A stretch of DNA of 64,000 bases from Nesterenkonia aurantiaca (GTDB lineage: Bacteria > Actinomycetota > Actinomycetes > Actinomycetales > Micrococcaceae): contig NZ_SOAN01000004.1 in NCBI RefSeq assembly GCF_004364585.1, positions 62,001 to 126,000 on the forward strand. The letters are read 5' to 3'. The notes beneath the pieces were generated by a model. That model searched no databases, was not told the DNA's origin, and saw only the letters and a list, made by a program, of their open reading frames with translations. Position numbers and translations under genes: made by a program. Below are positions 57,644 to 64,000 of this stretch, piece after piece. Position 1 is the stretch's first letter. Each line of letters opens with the position of its first letter.

Positions 57644-60600
57644 GCTCTGCGCCACTGATCTCCTGCGCCGCGCCGAGGCGCTGCGAGACCACCCGGGTGG
57701 AGCCGTCCTGCCGCATCGACACCCCGTAGAGCGCGTCGGCGATCTCCATGGTGCGCTTCTGGTGGGTGATGATGATCAGCTGGGAGGACTCGCGGAGCTC
57801 CTCGAAGATCACCAGCAGCCGTGAAAGGTTCGTATCGTCGAGCGCGGCCTCCACCTCGTCCATCACATAGAACGGGCTTGGCCGAGCCTTGAAGATCGCG
57901 ACCAGCAGCGCGACGGCGGTCAGTGACCGTTCTCCCCCGGAGAGCAGCGAGAGCCGGCGGATCCGTTTGCCGGGAGGCCTCGCCTGCACCTCGATTCCGG
58001 TGTTGAGCATGTCTTCGGGGTTGGTCAGCTCCAATCGGCCCTCGCCGCCGGGGAAGAGCCGGGCGAAGACCCGTTCGAACTGCATCTTGGTGTCGAGCCA
58101 GGCCTCGGTGAACACCTTCTCCACGGTGGCATCGACATCCGCGATGATCTCGAGCAGATCCTGCCGAGACCTCTTGAGGTCGGCCAGCTGCTCCTGCAGG
58201 TAGGTATGGCGCTCCTCGAGGGCAGAATGTTCCTCCAGCGCCAGCGGGTTGACCTTGCCGAGTGCCTTCAGATCACGGCGCGCGCGGGTGAGCCGCTTCT
58301 CCTGCTCCGAGCGATCGAAGGGCACTCCGCGCTCGAGCTCCGGGGACGCACCGGTGCGCTCGTCGGTCTCCGGCGTCTCGGCGTGTGGCACCAGCTGGTC
58401 CGGCCCGTAGTGCTCGATGAGATACTCCGCGGTGAGACTGAGCTCCTCGAGTCCGCGGGCCTCCGCGGCCTCCAGGCTCAGGCGCAGCTCGGTGCGGGTC
58501 AGCTCGGCCCGGTGCAGCGCTGCGGTGAGCGTCTCCAGCTCGGCGGCGTCGTTCCGGCGTGCGGCGCGCAGCGTGGTGGTGCGCTCCTGGGTGGCCGCCC
58601 CGGCAGTTTCGGCGACGGTGCGCGTCGTCTCCGAGCGGCGCAGGACCTCGTTCAGTGCCTGGAAGGCGGTTTCGGCCTCGCCCTGAATGGTCTCGGCCGC
58701 CTGGGCGCGGGAGCTGCGAGCCTCCGCGACCTTCTGGGCTTGTTCCCTGCGGGTCTCTTCAGCGGAGGCGCTGCGCCTCAGCGCGGCGGCCCGCTCAAGC
58801 ATCTGTTTATGCTGCTCCTCGGCGGCGCGCAGCTCCAGGCGGGCGTCGACCTCTTCACGGCGCCGCGCCGCGGCGGCTGCCGAGAGACGATCCCGCTCGG
58901 CGCTGGAGGGCTCCTCCTCGATGTCTTCGCTCTGCGCGGCCTCCAGCCGTGACTGAGCCTCCTGGCACTGCTGCTGCGCCTCGGCGGCCGAGGACTGCGC
59001 TGCATGGGCCTCCTGGTCAGAGGTCTCGATCCGCTCGGCGGAGCGCGCCATCTCCGCGTGGAGCCGCGCGAGCTGTTCGGTCATGGCATGCAGCTCGGCG
59101 TCGTTGGCGTGCAGAGCCTGCAGGGTCGCCTCCACACGCAGCTCCGCGGCATTGACCTCCGATTCATCCGATGCGGAGGCGGCGGCGAGCGCCTCGAGCT
59201 CGAGCTCCCGCTGCTCCACGGCCTCGGTGAGCTCGGCGATCTCGGCGGTGATCGCCACATCGGAGTTCTCCAGCACCGTGCCACCGATCCGCTCACCGGC
59301 GCGCAGGATGATCCCTTCACTGGTCACCGCGGCGCGCACCTCAGACCGCTGGAGCAGCCCGGCGGCCTGCGGCTGGTCGGCGCAGAGCACGACCCCGGCA
59401 AGGGCAGCGTGCACCGGGATCTGCTGGTCCTCGGCGACGCTGACCACCTGGTGGGCCCAGGCCGCGCCCTCGGGAAGCGCGGGAAGCTCAGCGTCTGGCA
59501 GCCCGGCGGAGACCTGCTCGGAACGGGTATCGGTCCCGGTGAGCACCGGGTGGATCAGGTGTGCCCGGCCGGCGTCCTCCGCGGCGAGCCAGCCCAGCGC
59601 CTCCGCGGCAGTCTCGGCGTCCTTCACGATGAGTGCCGCGTCCAGACTGCCCAGGCAGGCGGCGATCGCGGTCTCCCAGCCACGGGTGATGCGCAGCCGG
59701 TGCGCCAGCGGCGCCTCGATGTCCTCGGCCCGGTCTCGCAGCAGCGCCGCGGCGCCGTCGCGAGGGGTGCGGGCCGCGGAGAGCCCCGAGAGCCGGGCGC
59801 GGTGTTCATTGATCTGCGTGCGCAGCCGCTGCTGCGCGGCGAGCTGTTCGTCGTAGCCGGTGCGCAGCGTCTCAAGTCGCTGATGCGCAGCCTCATAGTC
59901 GGCGTCGAGATCAGCTTCGCCGGTCTCGACGCCGGCGAGGCGCTGCTCGAGCTCGGCGAACTCGCTGCGGGCACGCTTCTGGGCCGCCCGGGCGGCGTCG
60001 CCCTGCTCCCGCGCACGGCGACGACGCGCCTGCGCCGCGTCGATCCGGCCCTGGGCGGTGTCCACCCGGCCGCGCAGCGTGGCCAGCCCGGCGCGACGGT
60101 CTGCGACGGCGCGCAGCTGCTCGGTCAGCCGGGTCTCCTCCACCTTCAAGGCCTCCTCGGCCTGCGCCCGCGCGGCAGAGCAGCGTTCCAGCCGTTCCCG
60201 GTTCGCGGTGACCTCGGCGTCGAGCTCGGCGGCGGCCTCGGCCACGGACTGGGCCTGAGCGCGCAGCGCCTCCGGGTCGCGGCCGGACTGCTGCACCACG
60301 GCGGAGGCCCGAAGGCTGCGAGCTCGTTCTTGAGCCAGGGAGGCCACCGAGCGCAGTCGCTCCTGGACCCGCTCGAGCCGGTGGTGTCCCGCCAGCAGCT
60401 TCTCGACGTGGGCGCGCTGATCTGCGGCCTGCTTCTCCAGCTGCGCGATCTCCGCGTCCTGCGCCGCGAGCGAGGCTCGGAGCTGCTCGGCGGCGTCCCG
60501 GTCCTGCTGTTCGCCCTGGCTGGATTCGTGCAGAGCGGTGGCCGCGCGGACCAAATCATCGGCGATGATCCGGGAGAGCGAATCGCGCAAATCATGCTGG

Positions 60601-61253
60601 ATGCGCTGGGCGCGGCGGGCTACTCGGGCCTGGCGGCCCAGCGGCGCGAGCTGCCGGGAGATCTCACCGATCAGGTCCTCGAGGCGGGAGAGGTTGGTCT
60701 GCATCGATTCGAGCTTGCGCACGCTGCGTTCCCGGCGGCGCCGGTGCTTCAGAACTCCGGCTGCCTCTTCGACGAAGCCGCGCCGCTGCTCCGGGGTGGC
60801 CTGGAGGATCTGATCCAGCTGCCCCTGACCGACGATCACATGCATCTCCCGGCCCAGCCCGGAGTCCGAGAGCAGCTCCTGGATGTCGAGCAGCCGACAC
60901 TTGGCACCGTTGATCGTGTAGTCGCTGCCCCCGGTGCGGAACATCGTCCGGGAGATCGTGACCTCGGAGTATTCGATCGGCAGCGCACCGTCGGAGTTGT
61001 CGATGGTCAGCGACACCGAGGCTCGGCCCAGCGGCTGGCGCTCGGTGGTGCCGGCGAAGATGACGTCCTCCATGGTGCCGCCGCGCAGTGACTTCGCGCC
61101 CTGCTCGCCCATGACCCAGGCCAGGGCGTCGACCACGTTGGACTTGCCCGACCCGTTGGGACCCACCACGGCGGTGACCCCGGGTTCGAACTCGAAGGTC
61201 GTGGCCGAGGCGAAGGACTTGAATCCGCGGACCGTCAGGGTCTTCAGGTGCAC
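57630..61253 (-). CDS. smc: SMC, chromosome condensation ATPase
   Basis: A 1207-residue condensin core. The Walker A motif VGPNGSGKSNVVDAL is at about 30-44, QGQLDQIL near 145 is the Q-loop area, two long Ala/Glu/Arg coiled coils flank a hinge at about 500-640, and the C-terminal head has LSGGERSLTAVALLVAIF and PFYVMDEVEAALDD. Start is GTG at 61253, without a strong Shine-Dalgarno. It is 10 bp downstream of wecB on the same strand, so the two are probably cotranscribed. ScpA/ScpB are not in the window. Confidence 0.96.
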   Translation of the reverse strand: MHLKTLTVRGFKSFASATTFEFEPGVTAVVGPNGSGKSNVVDALAWVMGEQGAKSLRGGTMEDVIFAGTTERQPLGRASVSLTIDNSDGALPIEYSEVTISRTMFRTGGSDYTINGAKCRLLDIQELLSDSGLGREMHVIVGQGQLDQILQATPEQRRGFVEEAAGVLKHRRRRERSVRKLESMQTNLSRLEDLIGEISRQLAPLGRQARVARRAQRIQHDLRDSLSRIIADDLVRAATALHESSQGEQQDRDAAEQLRASLAAQDAEIAQLEKQAADQRAHVEKLLAGHHRLERVQERLRSVASLAQERARSLRASAVVQQSGRDPEALRAQAQSVAEAAAELDAEVTANRERLERCSAARAQAEEALKVEETRLTEQLRAVADRRAGLATLRGRVDTAQGRIDAAQARRRRAREQGDAARAAQKRARSEFAELEQRLAGVETGEADLDADYEAAHQRLETLRTGYDEQLAAQQRLRTQINEHRARLSGLSAARTPRDGAAALLRDRAEDIEAPLAHRLRITRGWETAIAACLGSLDAALIVKDAETAAEALGWLAAEDAGRAHLIHPVLTGTDTRSEQVSAGLPDAELPALPEGAAWAHQVVSVAEDQQIPVHAALAGVVLCADQPQAAGLLQRSEVRAAVTSEGIILRAGERIGGTVLENSDVAITAEIAELTEAVEQRELELEALAAASASDESEVNAAELRVEATLQALHANDAELHAMTEQLARLHAEMARSAERIETSDQEAHAAQSSAAEAQQQCQEAQSRLEAAQSEDIEEEPSSAERDRLSAAAAARRREEVDARLELRAAEEQHKQMLERAAALRRSASAEETRREQAQKVAEARSSRAQAAETIQGEAETAFQALNEVLRRSETTRTVAETAGAATQERTTTLRAARRNDAAELETLTAALHRAELTRTELRLSLEAAEARGLEELSLTAEYLIEHYGPDQLVPHAETPETDERTGASPELERGVPFDRSEQEKRLTRARRDLKALGKVNPLALEEHSALEERHTYLQEQLADLKRSRQDLLEIIADVDATVEKVFTEAWLDTKMQFERVFARLFPGGEGRLELTNPEDMLNTGIEVQARPPGKRIRRLSLLSGGERSLTAVALLVAIFKARPSPFYVMDEVEAALDDTNLSRLLVIFEELRESSQLIIITHQKRTMEIADALYGVSMRQDGSTRVVSQRLGAAQEISGAELTTP

Positions 61254-61263
61254 GGGGGTGGAC

Positions 61264-62430
61264 TCACACTCCGCCGGACTCGGCGGGGCTGGGCTGGAAG
61301 TCTTCCATCCGTTCCCCGAGCCCGAACATCGCAGCGATCGCCGCCACGGTGCGCTGCGCGGCGTGGCCGTCGCCGTAGGGGTTCACCGCATTGGCCATCG
61401 CGGAATAGGCGTCCGGGTCGTCGAAGAGCGCGGCGACCTCTTCGACCACTCGTTCCTCGGCGGTGCCGATGAGCCGGACGGTGCCGGCGTCCACGGCCTC
61501 GGGGCGTTCGGTGTTGTCCCGCATCACCAGCACCGGCTTGCCCAGGGAGGGGGCCTCCTCCTGCACGCCGCCGGAGTCGGTGAGCACCACGGTGGAGAGA
61601 TTCATCAGCCGGGTGAACTCGCCGTAGGGCAGCGGCTCGGTGACGATCACGTTCTCGTGCCCAGCCAGGGCGGGAAGGATCGCTTCGCGGACCACCGGGT
61701 TGCGGTGCGCCGGAAGCACGATCAGCTTCTCGGGGTACCGGTTGGCCAGGCGGGCCAGCGCGCGGCCCACGCCCTCCATGGCGGAGCCCTGGTTCTCGCG
61801 TCGGTGGGTGGTGACCAGCAGGACGTCCCGGCCGGAGGCCGCCGCGTCTTCAAGCTGGGCATCGGCGAACGGCACATGCTTGCTCGCGACCTCGAGCAGC
61901 GCGTCGATCACGGTGTTGCCGGTGACCACTATGTCCTGCGCCGGCAGCGCCTCGCGCAGCAGGTTGTCCCGGGACTGCCCGGTGGGAGCCAGGTGCAGCG
62001 CGGTGATCTGGCTGGTCATCTTGCGGTTCGCCTCTTCGGGGAACGGTGAGTAGAGGTTGAACGAGCGCAGCCCGGCCTCGGCGTGGATCACCGGGATCCC
62101 GGAGTAGAACGCGGCCATCGCGCCGGCGGTGGTGGTGGTCGTGTCACCCTGGACGACGACGGCGTCGGGCTTGTTCCGCGCGAAGATCGCGTCCAGTCCG
62201 GTGACTGTGCGGGTCAGCACCCCGTTGAGCGTCTGCCGGGGCTGGATGATGTTCAGGTCATGGTCCGGCACGATGCCGAAGAGCTCGTTGACCTGGTCCA
62301 GCATCTCGCGGTGCTGGCCGGTCACGGTGACCTCGCACTCGAAGAGCTCGCTGGCCTGCAGCGCCTTGACGATCGGTGCCATCTTGATGGCCTCGGGACG
62401 TGTCCCGTAGATGGGCATGATTCGCTTCAT
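61264..62430 (-). CDS. wecB: UDP-N-acetylglucosamine 2-epimerase (non-hydrolysing)
   Basis: A 388-residue GT-B fold epimerase that converts UDP-GlcNAc to UDP-ManNAc. Conserved blocks are YGTRPEAIKMAPIVKAL at the N-terminus, VTGQHREML, VQGDTTTT, AEAGLRSFNLYSPFPEE with the active-site Glu and His region, and TDSGGVQEEAPSLGKPVLVMR. The ATG at 62430 has AGAGGAA upstream. It supplies substrate for the UDP-ManNAc dehydrogenase at 37837-39072. It is transcribed towards smc with a 10-bp gap and is divergent from an ATP-grasp gene. Confidence 0.95.
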   Translation of the reverse strand: MKRIMPIYGTRPEAIKMAPIVKALQASELFECEVTVTGQHREMLDQVNELFGIVPDHDLNIIQPRQTLNGVLTRTVTGLDAIFARNKPDAVVVQGDTTTTTAGAMAAFYSGIPVIHAEAGLRSFNLYSPFPEEANRKMTSQITALHLAPTGQSRDNLLREALPAQDIVVTGNTVIDALLEVASKHVPFADAQLEDAAASGRDVLLVTTHRRENQGSAMEGVGRALARLANRYPEKLIVLPAHRNPVVREAILPALAGHENVIVTEPLPYGEFTRLMNLSTVVLTDSGGVQEEAPSLGKPVLVMRDNTERPEAVDAGTVRLIGTAEERVVEEVAALFDDPDAYSAMANAVNPYGDGHAAQRTVAAIAAMFGLGERMEDFQPSPAESGGV

Positions 62431-62581
62431 AGCGTGGATTCCTCTTTCGCTGGTGTCGCCAGGTGTGACGAATTCTGCGGCTGGTGGCGTGCAGCGGGGA
62501 CGTGCCCGCTCCACACCGACGAAAACAGCCTATCCGCAGGACGGGCGAAGCAGAGGGAGACTCCCCCGTCCCGACGCGGCC

Positions 62582-62587
62582 TAGACT
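62582..62587 (+). promoter_or_regulatory. Candidate -10 element TAGACT for the ATP-grasp gene
   Basis: TAGACT lies 46 bp before the ATG at 62634; a GAGGAG site follows, so this transcript would have a leader, unlike several others here. No clear -35 box. Confidence 0.4.
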
Positions 62588-62633
62588 GGATCAGCACCAC
62601 TACCAATCTGGACCGACGAGGAGATTCATAGCG

Positions 62634-63761
62634 ATGGCAAGTGCAACGGACTCGACCTCGTCGGCGGATCAGGCTAGGCGCTCCGAGCGGCGACGACGAG
62701 CCGAGAGATTCCGCGACCCGAGCGATCCCAGCCGCCGCCTCATCGCCCGCTTCGACTCGATTGACTGGAGCGCGCCGGAAGAGTACTCAACCTTCAAGTC
62801 CAACAACATCCTCTTGCTCGATGCGGCCAAGAAGGGCAAGGCTGGCATCCTTGAGGTCCATAAAGGCTACCGCACGTTCACCCGGAACGGCCGGGTCATC
62901 GGCGGGTTCCACCAGCTCACCACCTCGCTGACGAGCGATCTGGCGAAGACGGTCATGCGATCACGCGCGCTGGTCAAGGACTGCCTTGAATCGGCGAGCG
63001 TTCCCACCCCGGTCGGGCGTGGGTTCAGTGTGCGAGACCTGCAGGGAGCCCGAGACTACATGGCCGGACTCGGTGGCTCCGTCACGGTCAAACCCCAAGC
63101 CGGCAGACACGGCGACGGGATCTCCACAGATGTTTCGAGCCACCAGGAACTGGCGCATGCCTGGGAGTCAGCCCAGCCGCAGGAGAAGTCTCCACTGTGG
63201 CGCGCCAAGAACCTCCTCGTCGAGCAGTTCGTCCCGGGAGCCGATCTTCGGGTCTATGTCGTCGGTGAGGCGGTGGTCGGCGCACTGGCACGGCTTCCGC
63301 TCTTCATCGTCGGCGACGGACGCTCAACCGTGGCGACTCTCGCCCGAGATGCAGTTGCGGCCCGCGGTCGAAACGCCTTTCTAGCCGAGTCTCCACCGGA
63401 CATCAGCGCCGACGCGCTGGCTGACCTGGGGCTCGATCCCCTGGTGACTCTTCCAGTCGGGGAAGTGCGTGATATCAGTGGGACGTCGAATCCCAAGGCG
63501 GGAGGCGTCACCCTCGACGTCACGGCGATGCTCAGCGCCCCGCTGCGTCGGCTGGCGGTCGATGCCCTGTGGGCGGTTCCCGGACTGCCTGCGGGAGGGG
63601 TTGATCTTCGGGTGAGTGACCTGAGCGAAACCGCCGAGGCGGTCGTCACCGATGTCACCGACAGTGCGGACATGTCTCTGCATCGATACCCCACGTTCGG
63701 CACCTGGCGCTCTCCAGCGCCCGCTGTCATCAGTCGGATGCTGGCGGACTCCGCTGCGTGA
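62634..63761 (+). CDS. Cyanophycin-synthetase-like ATP-grasp ligase
   Basis: A 375-residue protein. After a charged N-terminus it resembles the ATP-grasp part of cyanophycin synthetase and GshAB: SRALVKDCLESASVPTP near 110, TVKPQAGRHGDGIS at 151-164, LLVEQFVPGADLRVYVVG near 194, and ARLPLFIVGDGRSTVATL near 219. The Mur-ligase half of cyanophycin synthetase is absent, so it is not a full cyanophycin enzyme. GAGGAG lies 10 bases before the ATG. Its stop overlaps the start of an acyltransferase gene (TGATG). Beside wecB and distant from the TupA-like gene, it may attach amino acids to a surface polymer; substrates are unknown. Confidence 0.8.
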   Translation: MASATDSTSSADQARRSERRRRAERFRDPSDPSRRLIARFDSIDWSAPEEYSTFKSNNILLLDAAKKGKAGILEVHKGYRTFTRNGRVIGGFHQLTTSLTSDLAKTVMRSRALVKDCLESASVPTPVGRGFSVRDLQGARDYMAGLGGSVTVKPQAGRHGDGISTDVSSHQELAHAWESAQPQEKSPLWRAKNLLVEQFVPGADLRVYVVGEAVVGALARLPLFIVGDGRSTVATLARDAVAARGRNAFLAESPPDISADALADLGLDPLVTLPVGEVRDISGTSNPKAGGVTLDVTAMLSAPLRRLAVDALWAVPGLPAGGVDLRVSDLSETAEAVVTDVTDSADMSLHRYPTFGTWRSPAPAVISRMLADSAA

Positions 63762-64000
63762 TGGGGACCGGCTTGCTCCGCTCGACTGAAGACTCCCCAC
63801 CTGCCCCCGCCCCCTGGAGCGCTCCGGAACGGCGCTACCGACCAGAGCTGCACGGACTGCGCGGCCTGGCGATCCTCGGGGTCGTCCTGTTCCACCTCTT
63901 CGGCGCCGGCCGGATCTCCGGCGGCATCGACATCTTCCTGGCAATCTCAGGGTTTCTGTTCACTTCGATGCTCCTCAGGGAGGCAGTCGAGAACCGAGGC
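63761..64000 (+). CDS. Acyltransferase-3 family protein, 5' part (cut by window end)
   Basis: The first 80 codons of a membrane O-acyltransferase. From the ATG at 63761 the frame reads a short Pro/Ala-rich tail, then RPELHGLRGLAILGVVLFHL and ISGGIDIFLAISGFLFTSML, the first two membrane segments and conserved histidine of acyltransferase-3 proteins. The start overlaps the ATP-grasp stop by one base, so the two are coupled. Whether a C-terminal SGNH domain follows cannot be seen. Confidence 0.85.
   Translation, partial: MGTGLLRSTEDSPPAPAPWSAPERRYRPELHGLRGLAILGVVLFHLFGAGRISGGIDIFLAISGFLFTSMLLREAVENRG

Noticed and set aside
62634-63761. Complete cyanophycin synthetase
   Set aside because: Only the ATP-grasp part is present in 375 residues; the Mur-ligase-like half is missing and the next gene is an acyltransferase.

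Overview
The window is high-GC DNA with dense, short-gapped operons, many GTG starts and start/stop overlaps. It has an actinobacterial SUF operon led by a SufR-type regulator, a homodimeric-type aceE beside a DUF3052 gene, and a fasR-fabD-fabH-acpP-fabF cluster followed by a DUF3145 gene. This combination points to an actinobacterium, most likely of the Micrococcaceae (Nesterenkonia, Arthrobacter, Micrococcus or Kocuria-like). The genus is an inference; no rRNA or tRNA gene was seen that could settle it. No insertion sequence, prophage or CRISPR array was seen.

Layout. (1) 1-3098: a 23-bp minisatellite running into the 3' end of a large LuxR-type ATPase regulator. (2) 3226-10174, minus strand: sufR-sufB-sufD-sufC-sufS-sufU-sufT, the complete Fe-S cluster assembly operon, with a perfect inverted repeat just upstream of sufR. 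(3) 10339-13138, plus strand: a two-gene ABC-2 exporter translationally coupled to ctaA (haem A synthase). (4) 13148-14121, minus strand: a peroxiredoxin and a DUF3052 gene, divergent from aceE (14366-17107). (5) 17393-22433: fasR and the fatty-acid synthase II genes, with two matching inverted repeats that look like FasR boxes, and a terminator. (6) 22680-34558, minus strand: DUF3145, then a long housekeeping series read from ffh: rpsP, KH protein, rimM, trmD, rplS, two signal peptidases, rnhB, yraN, comM, dprA, xerC. (7) 34656-46001: a cell-surface polymer region with two paralogous two-module glycosyltransferases, a UDP-ManNAc dehydrogenase, a coiled-coil protein, a TupA-like ATP-grasp protein with a long coiled coil, and an OatA-like O-acyltransferase. 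(8) ftsY. (9) 47520-54330: a GntR regulator and a five-gene set that fits ethanolamine use through gamma-glutamylated intermediates. (10) amt with a GlnR-like site, an MFS exporter and a DUF1801 protein. (11) smc with wecB directly upstream, then a divergent cyanophycin-synthetase-like ATP-grasp gene and the start of a second acyltransferase cut by the window end.

How the parts fit. smc, ftsY, amt and the ffh-to-xerC series are usually close neighbours in actinobacteria. Here they are separated by surface-polymer and nitrogen-catabolism genes. WecB (UDP-GlcNAc to UDP-ManNAc) and the dehydrogenase (UDP-ManNAc to UDP-ManNAcA) together supply the uronic acid known from Micrococcus teichuronic acid. 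The two ATP-grasp proteins could add amino acids to such an acidic polymer, as in the teichuronopeptide of alkaliphilic bacilli. This is the most interesting hypothesis in the window. The ethanolamine set and amt together suggest attention to nitrogen supply.
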